A DNA stretch of 11,376 nucleotides from 2-02-FULL-44-35 sp964629505 (GCA_964629505.1 CAZVQR010000021.1:1-11376); one strand, 5' to 3'; shown: positions 6,053 to 11,376, counted from the first letter of the stretch. Translations and numbers: made by a program. Notes: generated by a model not told the origin, from the sequence alone.

Positions 6053-6061
6053 TGCTATAAT
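6053..6061 (+). promoter_or_regulatory. Extended -10 promoter giving a leaderless transcript
   Basis: TGC followed by a perfect TATAAT (6056-6061). Exactly six bases separate it from ATG 6068, so transcription should start at or next to the ATG. No -35 match at the right distance. The same geometry occurs at 8489-8504. Confidence 0.65.
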
Positions 6062-6067
6062 AGCAAT

Positions 6068-6451
6068 ATGAAGAAAAAAGTTTCCAATAAAAAAGAAGAC
6101 AGAATTCTCCAAAAGATTGAAAGTTTGGCGCTCAATACTAATAAGGGTTTTGAAAGTGTTCATAAAAGGCTAGACGAACATGACAAGGGTTTTGAAAGTG
6201 TTCATAAAGAAATTGAAAATTTGGCGTTAATTACTGGTAGGGGTTTTGAAGATGTTCATAAAAAGTTTGATGATGTTGATGGACAATTAAAGGTAATAGT
6301 AAATGAGCTGATGCGACTGGGTGACGAGGTGAAAGACATTAAAGGGACAACGATGGATTTGGTTCATATGTCCGCCGACCAAGACAAAGAAAATCGCAAA
6401 ATTGTTTTTCGTTTAGACCACCTCGAAAACCAAGTTATCGCAAAACGCTAG
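6068..6451 (+). CDS. Coiled-coil protein with GFESVHK repeats, unknown function
   Basis: 127 residues from ATG 6068. The basic N-terminus (MKKKVSNKKED) is followed by near-continuous heptad-like helix with a repeated module: NKGFESVHKRLDEHD, DKGFESVHKEIENLA and GRGFEDVHKKFDDVD, then LKVIVNELMRLGDEVKDIKG and FRLDHLENQV. No signal peptide, membrane helix or catalytic motif. It resembles the many small coiled-coil hypothetical proteins of CPR genomes; a structural or scaffold role is only a guess. A TTG at 6038 would extend it upstream, but this would overlap the perfect TATAAT, so I use 6068 and a leaderless mRNA. It has its own promoter immediately after map and no terminator I can see. Confidence 0.8.
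   Translation: MKKKVSNKKEDRILQKIESLALNTNKGFESVHKRLDEHDKGFESVHKEIENLALITGRGFEDVHKKFDDVDGQLKVIVNELMRLGDEVKDIKGTTMDLVHMSADQDKENRKIVFRLDHLENQVIAKR
6143..6208 (+). repeat. 24-base direct repeat inside the coiled-coil gene
   Basis: 6143-6166 and 6185-6208 are identical 24-base copies, 42 bases (14 codons) apart, both encoding GFESVHK. A third diverged copy begins near 6239. This suggests recent internal duplication. Confidence 0.9.
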
Positions 6452-6513
6452 CACATATACTAACTCAGGGTTCTTCTTTAATTCCATTATACACCATAAC
6501 TAAACTTTAGATA

Positions 6514-6636
6514 TTGACTTCCTGTATATATGCTTATGTTTCTCGCGTTGAGTCCGGAGAATATCGTCTTGATATTATTGAAGTTAAAAAGTTTGCAGAG
6601 CTTTACGGGAAGGATATAAATTATTTTATAAAATAA
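6514..6636 (+). pseudogene. Truncated XRE-type helix-turn-helix regulator (C-terminal remnant)
   Basis: The frame reads ...YVSRVESGEYRLDIIEVKKF and AELYGKDINYFIK before TAA 6634-6636. This matches the second half of the XRE/Cro HTH domain: recognition-helix end 'S.IESG.R', then helices 4-5 'D...L...A..y'. The first half (typically 'LTQEELA..LG') is missing: an in-frame stop at 6508-6510 precedes a possible TTG at 6514, and I find no N-terminal half in other frames upstream. At ~40 residues it could not form a full HTH domain. It sits one base before the next ORF, suggesting an original two-gene unit. It could instead be a small fragment with a new role. Confidence 0.6.
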
Positions 6637-6637
6637 A

Positions 6638-6916
6638 ATGACCTGTTACACTATTCGATTTATTGAGAAACCCATTAAAAAGAAGGGCTCTCTCACCTTC
6701 GATAGCGATGAGAGGGAAATCAATGATATTGATGATGAAAATGAAGTTAGGCAGGCGATTGCGGAATCTTTTATTTTGGCAGTTAATGTACTGAATAATG
6801 GAATGAGAGGAGTAGATTTAAGCATTAGCGACTATACCAATAAATGCATTTGGTCTGGCGAAGGTCTTATTGAAGAAGACAAACTTAAAATTTGTAAGCT
6901 TAAAAATGAAAAATAG
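6638..6916 (+). CDS. Hypothetical 92-residue protein
   Basis: ATG 6638 to TAG 6914-6916. The sequence is acidic in the middle (SDEREINDIDDENEVRQAIA) and has an amphipathic helix (ESFILAVNVLNNGM), with no signal peptide, membrane segment or known motif. It starts one base after the stop of the truncated HTH gene and overlaps the start of the LamG gene by 11 bases, so the three look like one transcription unit. A TATAAA at 6627-6632 just before the ATG could give it its own leaderless start. Pairing with an XRE-like gene recalls toxin-antitoxin or regulator-effector pairs, but nothing in the protein itself supports a toxin fold. Base composition is visibly AT-richer than the ribosomal genes. 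Confidence 0.6.
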   Translation: MTCYTIRFIEKPIKKKGSLTFDSDEREINDIDDENEVRQAIAESFILAVNVLNNGMRGVDLSISDYTNKCIWSGEGLIEEDKLKICKLKNEK

Positions 6917-7421
6917 AAACACTCTGAAAAAAGTTCTATTTATTGCAGGTTTTGCGGTTCTTTTATTGTACTCCAGAAATTCTGTTGCTAGCGCTGGTGG
7001 TAGCGACCCGATACTTTGGTGGGATTTTAATAATCAAAGCGAAGTTACAGCAGGATTAGTAAAAGATAGGCAAGGAAACTACAATGCTCAAAATTCCAGA
7101 GCTACTTGGACACCGGAAGGTTACGCTGGTGGAGGTGTAATATTTGGTAATTACTTCGGTTACGGTCTTAAGGTTGGAAATATACCGGAAATGTCCAATT
7201 TTACTGAGACATTTAGGATGAAAACTGATGGGTCAAAAAATGCCGCCGACTCAATGATAATTTTCTACAACGACGGTACCATTAACTTCACAAAGTTGCA
7301 CGCCCCCGCCTGTCTATCAACCATTACAGCCGAGCTGTACAGCAGACACATGGAGCTGTGGAGAATGGAATGTCTGCTCGCTTTCTGGAATACAGAACAG
7401 AAGTTGCAGAAAAACTTTTGA
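6906..7421 (+). CDS. Secreted LamG-like protein, N-terminal part of a broken protease gene
   Basis: From ATG 6906 the protein starts with a clear signal peptide: basic MKNRNTLKK, hydrophobic VLFIAGFAVLLLY, and a likely signal peptidase site after SVASA. Residues ~34-125 (ILWWDFNN ... VKDRQGNYNAQ ... TPEGYAGGGVIFG) resemble the start of a LamG/concanavalin-like lectin domain ('W.F......D.sG........G..G.a..F'). The domain looks short. After about 7260-7300 the frame stops looking like a protein family and ends at TGA 7419-7421, while the +1 frame continues as a TSP1-protease. I read these as one gene split by a frame change. The exported product would be extracellular or surface-bound. An in-frame ATG at 6870 would put the signal peptide deeper and is less likely. 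Confidence 0.7.
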   Translation: MKNRNTLKKVLFIAGFAVLLLYSRNSVASAGGSDPILWWDFNNQSEVTAGLVKDRQGNYNAQNSRATWTPEGYAGGGVIFGNYFGYGLKVGNIPEMSNFTETFRMKTDGSKNAADSMIIFYNDGTINFTKLHAPACLSTITAELYSRHMELWRMECLLAFWNTEQKLQKNF

Positions 7422-8451
7422 TTGCCCTAGCGCAGAATCGGCACCGCCGGCAGTTGATCAGTACTGCGAATCTCCGAATAGACCGACACAGCCAGTTTTC
7501 CAAACACCACAAAGTAGCGACGAGATTTCCAATCAGGATTCTATAGTTAGAGCGACTGTTAAACTTATCTGTCCGGTTGATAGTAATAGAGCTAGTCAAG
7601 GGTCGGGCACTATCATTAACTCGAATGGAACTATTTTAACTAACAAGCATGTTGTTGAAGGCACATTAGGATGTCTTGTTGGGTTTATAGATAATTTTAG
7701 CGACGAACCGTATTTTGGAGAACGACAAATTGCGGACATTGTAAAAATGTCATCAAGTGAAGATGTCGCCGTATTAAAAATCCGGAACCCGCAAAATACA
7801 AGCTTGCCTTACATCAATATAGTTAACGGTAACAGTAAAAATCTACGCTTAGGCACGAAAATTATAACATATGGTTATCCGGCTAAATTCGGAACAAATA
7901 TTACATATACAAGCGGAGACTTTAGCGGGACAAATGGAAATTATCTAAAAACGACAGCTATCATTGAGCATGGAAATTCAGGCGGTGGGGCTTATATAAA
8001 AGACGGAACATTCATTGGTGTACCTTCGGCAGTGATAAGAGGAGAATTAAACGCTCTGGGTTATGTTCTGTCTATCAATACTATCAATGCTTGGTTAGGA
8101 AATTCTAGTATAGCTTCTAATGGTGGGCCAAATAATAATTATTCAAGAGTGTCTTCTGTTTTAGAAAATATAGATCTAAAAAAACTTGATTCATTGCAAC
8201 TGATAATACCGAATACTAAAGAGAGCGCAAAAGAAACTCCTAAAGCCAATAACCCTTCTCCTAAAATCTCAAAACCCGTAACCCCCAAACCATCGGAACA
8301 AACACAAAAGAGTATTTCCAACCCCATTCTTAAAAACACGGAGCCAAAAATTACACAAGACAAAAAGCCAGAACAGCCAGTAACTAACGGAAAACAAGAA
8401 AAAAAATCGTGGCCAAAACGGTTTCTGTTTTGGCTAGCCAATCTTTTTTAA
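7261..8451 (+). CDS. Thrombospondin-1 plus trypsin-like (S1C) serine protease part, no start codon (frame change from LamG part)
   Basis: The frame is open after a stop at 7258-7260, but has no ATG/GTG/TTG until ATG 7747, which lies inside the protease domain, so it must be entered by a frame change from the upstream LamG frame. A Pro/Cys linker is followed by a thrombospondin type-1-like motif WSCGEWNVCSLSGIQNRSC (7351-7407). The protease domain then has a full triad: His in LTNKHVV (7648-7650), Asp in SSEDVAVLKI (7762-7764) and Ser in EHGNSGGGAY (7978-7980), close to the HtrA/DegP pattern. No PDZ domain follows; instead there is a Pro/Lys/Ser-rich tail and a hydrophobic end (KRFLFWLANLF). 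Probably a secreted surface protease. Mutation, sequencing error and programmed +1 frameshift are all possible. Confidence 0.75.
   Translation, partial: FSTTTVPLTSQSCTPPPVYQPLQPSCTADTWSCGEWNVCSLSGIQNRSCRKTFDCPSAESAPPAVDQYCESPNRPTQPVFQTPQSSDEISNQDSIVRATVKLICPVDSNRASQGSGTIINSNGTILTNKHVVEGTLGCLVGFIDNFSDEPYFGERQIADIVKMSSSEDVAVLKIRNPQNTSLPYINIVNGNSKNLRLGTKIITYGYPAKFGTNITYTSGDFSGTNGNYLKTTAIIEHGNSGGGAYIKDGTFIGVPSAVIRGELNALGYVLSINTINAWLGNSSIASNGGPNNNYSRVSSVLENIDLKKLDSLQLIIPNTKESAKETPKANNPSPKISKPVTPKPSEQTQKSISNPILKNTEPKITQDKKPEQPVTNGKQEKKSWPKRFLFWLANLF
8412..8449 (+). terminator. Weak candidate terminator at the protease gene end
   Basis: GCCAAAAC (8412-8419) pairs perfectly with GTTTTGGC (8427-8434), and a run of six T lies at 8444-8449. 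The T-run is nine bases from the stem, longer than ideal, and the hairpin lies in coding sequence. Confidence 0.3.
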
Positions 8452-8488
8452 AATGTTCAGAGGATAAATCACAAATGACAACTAAGTG

Positions 8489-8497
8489 TGATAAAAT
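8489..8497 (+). promoter_or_regulatory. Extended -10 promoter giving a leaderless transcript
   Basis: TGA followed by TAAAAT (8492-8497), six bases before ATG 8504: the same TGn/-10/N6/ATG geometry as at 6053-6068. ATGACA at 8475-8480 is too close to serve as a normal -35. Confidence 0.5.
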
Positions 8498-8503
8498 AAA
8501 CTT

Positions 8504-8725
8504 ATGCAAAGATACAGATTTCTAGATGTATTTCAGGAAAATACCGACGGCACTTTGAGCCCGAAGATAAAAATCAATGTGAATGGAGTCCTGCTTGGAC
8601 CCGGTGTTGTGATTGGACCCGGTGTTGTTTTTGCTGGCATAGATTTTCATCAATACAAGTATCTAGATATCGCTGGCGAATACATAGATGACACCTTTCT
8701 TATAAAGGGCTTCTTCAAACAATGA
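8504..8725 (+). CDS. Hypothetical 73-residue protein with GPGVV repeats
   Basis: ATG 8504 to TGA 8723-8725. The N-terminal strand-like region (RYRFLDVFQENTDGTLSPKI) is followed by NVNGVLLGPGVVIGPGVVFAG, whose GPGVV(I/F) units resemble isoleucine-patch hexapeptide repeats but are too few to form a left-handed helix, and an aromatic segment DFHQYKYLDI. No signal peptide or membrane helix. The predicted mRNA starts at the ATG. The next ORF begins nine bases downstream, so the two are probably co-transcribed and may act together; function unknown. Confidence 0.6.
   Translation: MQRYRFLDVFQENTDGTLSPKIKINVNGVLLGPGVVIGPGVVFAGIDFHQYKYLDIAGEYIDDTFLIKGFFKQ
8595..8630 (+). repeat. Two tandem 18-base units in the 73-residue ORF
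   Basis: TTGGACCCGGTGTTGT is repeated at 8595-8610 and 8613-8628 with two-base differences at the unit ends, encoding the paired GPGVV motifs. Confidence 0.85.
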
Positions 8726-8734
8726 TGTAATGAT

Positions 8735-9085
8735 ATGGTTGAAACTGAAAAGAAAGGACAAAAAATTAATCCAATCGGTTTGGGTAAACCCGATATATCA
8801 ATTGTCGATGCCGCTTTAGTTTCACTTTCAAACGAAGTCAAAGAAGTCAAAAAGGAGCTTGAGACGCAAAGATCTGAAACAAAAAATATAATTATTGGGG
8901 TGCTGGTGGCTTTTGTACTGGTAGTTGTTACGGTAGCAGTTGAGGTGCTCCTTTCTCATAAAAATAATAACGATATTGAGAAAAGTCTTAATTTAAATGA
9001 GCAGCTTACGAGTCAAAAAATTGAGTTAAACAATCTAAGTAATAAAGTAGACAATCTAAAAGTCAGAAATCCTTATCTTAAATAG
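8735..9085 (+). CDS. Small single-pass membrane protein with coiled coils, unknown function
   Basis: 116 residues from ATG 8735. Domain order: polar N-terminus (~1-30), a short coiled coil (LSNEVKEVKKELETQRSE, ~30-49), one membrane helix (NIIIGVLVAFVLVVVTVAVE, ~51-70), then a second coiled coil (LNEQLTSQKIELNNLSNKV). The charge pattern (Lys/Glu-rich before, mixed after) does not fix topology with confidence. There is no enzymatic motif. Similar helix-TM-helix proteins are frequent hypotheticals in CPR genomes. It follows the 73-residue ORF by nine bases and ends just before the GC-rich structured region. No Shine-Dalgarno site is seen. Confidence 0.7.
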   Translation: MVETEKKGQKINPIGLGKPDISIVDAALVSLSNEVKEVKKELETQRSETKNIIIGVLVAFVLVVVTVAVEVLLSHKNNNDIEKSLNLNEQLTSQKIELNNLSNKVDNLKVRNPYLK

Positions 9086-9087
9086 TA

Positions 9088-9300
9088 GGGAGCCCCGCCG
9101 TTTCCTCTCTTCCCTCGCGTCAGGGGTTGTGCGCGCACTGGGTGGGGCAAACCACAAGCAGAAATGAGTTCTCAGGCATTTCGAAGGGGTGAGTGCCGTC
9201 CCTCAATGAGGCACAGAAGTGCCGTAGCGAAAGCGACACTACTCACTCCCGAAAGCAGAGAGGGGGGAGGTGTGGGTTTACTTAGAGCGAGGGCGGAGCG
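9088..9300 (+). ncRNA. Candidate structured RNA / GC-rich intergenic element of unknown family
   Basis: No credible ORF. Strongly GC-rich next to AT-rich genes, with many perfect helices: CCCTCGC (9112-9118) with GCGAGGG (9287-9293); AAACCACA (9149-9156) with TGTGGGTTT (9271-9279, one bulge); GAAATG (9161-9166) with CATTTC (9177-9182); GGGGTGAGT (9186-9194) with ACTCACTCCC (9241-9250, one bulge). The last encloses GGCAC-AGAA-GTGCC (9210-9223) and GTAGC-GAAA-GCGAC (9224-9237, a GNRA tetraloop). GCCCCGCC (9092-9099) can pair either with 9141-9148 or, with one mismatch, with 9292-9299. TATCTT at 9074-9079 could be its -10. I see no RNase P, tmRNA, SRP or 5S signature. Strand is assumed from neighbours and the possible -10. 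Confidence 0.5.
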
Positions 9301-9304
9301 AATT

Positions 9305-9333
9305 TTGACATCTTAAGCTTCTTTTGCTATCTT
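9305..9333 (+). promoter_or_regulatory. Promoter of the rplC (S10-half) ribosomal operon
   Basis: Perfect TTGACA (9305-9310), a 17-base spacer and TATCTT (9328-9333), with TGC directly before the -10. CTTTTGCTA is shared with the rpsN promoter. Predicted start near 9339-9341, at the first base of the shared leader motif. Confidence 0.75.
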
Positions 9334-9340
9334 ATTTGAT

Positions 9341-9368
9341 ACGAATGAGTCGCCTTGACTCTGTTTTT
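9341..9368 (+). promoter_or_regulatory. Leader hairpin shared with rpsN (copy 2)
   Basis: ACGAATGAGTC (9341-9351) is identical to 695-705. GAGTC (9347-9351) pairs with GACTC (9357-9361) around GCCTT. AC (9341-9342) can pair with GT (9363-9364), again leaving GAAT as a 5' bulge. A T-run 9364-9368 follows, and the rplC ATG is two bases further. Confidence 0.5.
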
Positions 9369-9374
9369 ATATGA
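9345..9374 (+). CDS. Possible leader ORF overlapping the rplC start (ATGA)
   Basis: ATG 9345 encodes MSRLDSVFI and stops at TGA 9372-9374, whose TGA shares ATGA with the rplC ATG (9371). The ATG is a few bases from the predicted mRNA 5' end, so near-leaderless initiation is conceivable. Coding is unproven. Confidence 0.25.
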   Translation: MSRLDSVFI

Positions 9375-9934
9375 AATTTATCGTCGCGAAAAAAGTGAAT
9401 ATGACCGAAGTGTTCGGCGAAGACGGCAAAAATTATCCGGCAACAACTTTGCGCGTGCCGATAATGGTCGTTAATTTGCTTAAAACTGTTAAAAAAGACG
9501 GCTACAGCGCGGTCCAAATCGGTTATGGCGACAAGAAAAAAGGCTTTAAGGAATATCGACTGGCGACCGACGCTCAAACTCCGGCGGTTGGTGACAAAAT
9601 TGACGCTTCAATTTTTCAAGCCGGCGAATTGGTGACCGTTTCGGCAATTTCCAAAGGCAAAGGTTTTCAGGGGGTAGTGAAGCGCCACGGTTTTCACGGC
9701 GGTCCGCGCACTCATGGTCAAAAACATTCGGAAAGAGAGCCGGGAGCGATTGGCGGCGGCGCTCGCGCCGGCGGCCGAGTAGCGAAAGGCATGCGCATGG
9801 CTGGCCGAATGGGCGGCGATCGGATTACCGTAAAAAATTTGCCGGTGCTAAAAATTGATACAGCTAAAAGTGAAATTTATTTAGGCGGCGCGGTGCCAGG
9901 GAGGAGGGGAACATTAGTGGAAATTAAAAACTAA
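9371..9934 (+). CDS. rplC: 50S ribosomal protein L3 (uL3)
   Basis: 187 residues, slightly short for L3. N-terminus MKFIVAKKVNMTEVFGEDGK matches the family 'g.K.GMT..F.e.G'. The long central extension that reaches the peptidyl-transferase area is present: ISKGKGFQGVVKRHGFHGGP, then THGQKHSEREPGAIGGGARA, and MAGRMGGDRITVKNLPVLKI. L3 starts 50S assembly at the 23S 3' end. Here it is the first gene of its transcript; rpsJ, usually just before it, is absent. It has its own promoter and the leader shared with rpsN. Its stop overlaps the rplD start by one base (TAATG). Confidence 0.97.
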   Translation: MKFIVAKKVNMTEVFGEDGKNYPATTLRVPIMVVNLLKTVKKDGYSAVQIGYGDKKKGFKEYRLATDAQTPAVGDKIDASIFQAGELVTVSAISKGKGFQGVVKRHGFHGGPRTHGQKHSEREPGAIGGGARAGGRVAKGMRMAGRMGGDRITVKNLPVLKIDTAKSEIYLGGAVPGRRGTLVEIKN

Positions 9935-10590
9935 TGGAATCAATTATCTACAACCAAGCCGGTCAAGAGGTGGGAAAAATGAAACTTCCCGAGGAGGTTT
10001 TTGATGTGCCTTGGAATCCCGATTTAGTTCATCAAGTTGTTTCCTCAATGATTGAGAGCGCCAGAAAACCCTATGCTCATACCAAAACCCGCGGCGAAGT
10101 GCGTGGCGGCGGCAAAAAACCCTGGCAGCAAAAAGGCACTGGTCGCGCCCGTCACGGCTCTATCCGCTCGCCCTTGTGGAGCGGCGGCGGCGTGGCTCAT
10201 GGCCCGCGACAAAATGAAGAAAACTTTTATCGTAAAGTTAATAAAAAAATGAAGGCGGCGGCGCTCCGCGCTATTTTTTCAGCCAAAGCTCGCGATGGGG
10301 AAATTCTTTTGGTGGAGGATATTGTCCTCAAAGAACCGAAAACTCAAGAAGCTAAAATGGTTGTTTCCGCTTTAGCTAAAATTAAAGGTTTCGCTGGCTT
10401 ATTGGCAAAAAAAACCAACGCTGCGCTTATAGTTTTGCCGGCAAAGGACGAAAAAATCAGCCGCGCTTTTAGTAATTTTTCCAATTTAGCGGTAATGGAG
10501 GCGAGAAATTTGAATCCCGTTGTCCTTTTGAATTATCGTTCGTTAGTATTCGTTAAACCTCAAACAATTATATGGCCAGGAATAAAATAA
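9934..10590 (+). CDS. rplD: 50S ribosomal protein L4 (uL4)
   Basis: 218 residues. The L4 loop signature AHTKTRGEVRGGGKKPWQQK then GTGRARHGSIRSPLWSGGG and VAHGPR is intact, followed by KKMKAAALRAIFSAKARDGE and the C-terminal Rossmann-like part (ALIVLPAKDE ... VLLNYRSLVFV). L4 binds 23S domain I and lines the exit tunnel; in E. coli it also represses the S10 operon through its leader, so an autogenous role at the rplC leader is conceivable but not shown here. Translationally coupled to rplC (ATG within TAATG); its last 19 bases overlap rplW. Confidence 0.97.
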   Translation: MESIIYNQAGQEVGKMKLPEEVFDVPWNPDLVHQVVSSMIESARKPYAHTKTRGEVRGGGKKPWQQKGTGRARHGSIRSPLWSGGGVAHGPRQNEENFYRKVNKKMKAAALRAIFSAKARDGEILLVEDIVLKEPKTQEAKMVVSALAKIKGFAGLLAKKTNAALIVLPAKDEKISRAFSNFSNLAVMEARNLNPVVLLNYRSLVFVKPQTIIWPGIK

Positions 10591-10847
10591 TTCGTCCGCG
10601 AGTAACGGAAAAAGCGACAACGGTTGCCGAATTAGGCAATGTTTATGTTTTTGAGGTGGAAAAAGACGCGAATAAAAAAGAAATCGCTACCAACATTAAG
10701 AATCTTTACGGGGTCTCGCCGATAAAAATCAATGTTGTTAAAATTCCCCGCAAACAAGTATTTGTTCGGGGTAAAAAGGGTTTTAAAGCCGGCGGTAAAA
10801 AAGCCTATGTCTACTTAAAGAAAGGAGAAAAAATAGAGATAATATAA
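10572..10847 (+). CDS. rplW: 50S ribosomal protein L23 (uL23)
   Basis: 91 residues, usual length. IIRPRVTEKATTVAELGNVY matches the 'P..TEK' N-terminus; VFEVEKDANKKEIATNIKNL and YGVSPIKINVVKIPRK fit the 'F.V...a.K.eIk.aVe..F.v.V..Vn' pattern; the basic loop and KAYVYLKKGEKIE end are typical. L23 is at the tunnel exit and docks SRP and trigger factor. ATG 10572 lies inside the end of rplD, indicating coupling. Four bases separate it from rplB. Confidence 0.97.
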   Translation: MARNKIIRPRVTEKATTVAELGNVYVFEVEKDANKKEIATNIKNLYGVSPIKINVVKIPRKQVFVRGKKGFKAGGKKAYVYLKKGEKIEII

Positions 10848-10851
10848 AAAT

Positions 10852-11376
10852 ATGAAATCGTATAAACCAACATCTAAATCGCGTCGGCATATGACCAATG
10901 TTTCTTTTAAGACGACATTGACGGCTGACCAGCCCCACAAAGCGCTGACCAGCGGTTTTCAACGCGCCGTCGGCCGAAACAATAAAGGCCGATTGACGAC
11001 GCGCCACAAAGGCGGCGGACATAAGCGGCTTTACCGCGCTCTTGATTTTGTTTACGACAAAAAAGATATTCCGGCAAAAACTGAAACTATTGAATATGAC
11101 CCGAACCGCACCGCCTTCATCGCTTTGGCGCTTTATCAGGATGGCGAGCGGCGCTATGTGGTCATACCGCAAGGTTTGAAAGTCGGTGATTCTTTTTTGG
11201 TTTCGGAAAAAGCGCCGCTAAAAATCGGTAATCGTTTGCCACTATTTAAAATTCCGGTCGGCACTTTTGTTTATAATGTTGAAACCAAACCATTAGCGGG
11301 CGGCGTTTTGGCGCGTTCGGCTGGCAATTACGCCGAGGTGGCGGCGATTGAAGATAATTTCGTTACTTTGAAAATG
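10852..11376 (+). CDS. rplB: 50S ribosomal protein L2 (uL2), N-terminal part, cut by window edge
   Basis: 175 codons are visible with no stop; the frame runs off the right edge (L2 is normally ~275 residues). Conserved segments are clear: KSYKPTSKSRRHMT, GRNNKGRLTTRHKGGGHKRL, the OB-fold region (DIPAKTETIEYDPNRTAFIA, LYQDGERRYVVIPQGLKVGD), PLFKIPVGTFVYNVE and the start of RSAGNYAEV. L2 binds 23S rRNA and is needed for subunit joining and peptidyl transfer. It follows rplW by four bases in the normal S10-operon order; rpsS would be expected next. Confidence 0.97.
   Translation, partial: MKSYKPTSKSRRHMTNVSFKTTLTADQPHKALTSGFQRAVGRNNKGRLTTRHKGGGHKRLYRALDFVYDKKDIPAKTETIEYDPNRTAFIALALYQDGERRYVVIPQGLKVGDSFLVSEKAPLKIGNRLPLFKIPVGTFVYNVETKPLAGGVLARSAGNYAEVAAIEDNFVTLKM

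Noticed and set aside
9088..9300. RNase P RNA, tmRNA, SRP RNA, 6S RNA or 5S rRNA
   Set aside because: None of the conserved sequence blocks of these RNAs (for example the RNase P GAGGAAAGTCC box, the SRP GGAAG tetraloop region, tmRNA tRNA-like ends) was found on either strand by eye.
1..11376. CRISPR arrays, transposase genes or phage integration sites
   Set aside because: No spaced direct repeats of 25-40 bases, no transposase or integrase motif; the only direct repeats are inside coding sequences.

Overview
The window looks like part of a Candidate Phyla Radiation (CPR) genome, most likely a Parcubacteria-like lineage. The evidence is a compact spc-type ribosomal operon with no rpmD (L30) between rpsE and rplO, a 61-residue zinc-type S14, a compact adenylate kinase after secY, a bifunctional phosphoglucose/phosphomannose isomerase tail, few Shine-Dalgarno sites, and small secreted or coiled-coil hypothetical proteins. 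The standard bacterial code fits. Lineage is inferred from gene content, not from a tree.

Layout. 1-347: C-terminal end of a PGI/PMI-type isomerase. 381-549: a very short transcription unit with a promoter, a 20-codon ORF and a strong terminator. 585-656: tRNA-Asp(GTC) with an odd T-loop. 660-6036: rpsN-rpsH-rplF-rplR-rpsE-rplO-secY-adk-map, all on +. A 123-bp imperfect palindrome separates adk from map. Two 10-N assembly gaps lie inside secY and map. 6053-9085: an AT-richer accessory stretch with a coiled-coil protein on a leaderless promoter, a truncated HTH regulator, a 92-residue unknown, a secreted LamG / thrombospondin-1 / trypsin-like protease gene broken by a frame change, and two small proteins, one with a membrane helix. 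9088-9300: a GC-rich, gene-free stretch with many nested helices, a candidate structured RNA. 9305-11376: rplC-rplD-rplW-rplB, the front of the S10 operon, running off the right edge.

How it fits together. The classical S10-spc order appears cut before rpsN, with the later part placed upstream of the earlier part. Each half begins with nearly the same promoter and leader: an extended -10 (TGCTA..TT), then, at the predicted mRNA 5' end, ACGAATGAGTC followed by a small hairpin closing with GACTC and a T-run just before the start codon. This suggests one shared control acting on both halves. The leader also contains an ATG that is in frame with rpsN and, at rplC, opens a 9-codon ORF overlapping the rplC start as ATGA. 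I regard this leader, the palindrome masking the map ribosome-binding site, and the 9088-9300 RNA candidate as the most interesting items. All functional readings of them are inference.
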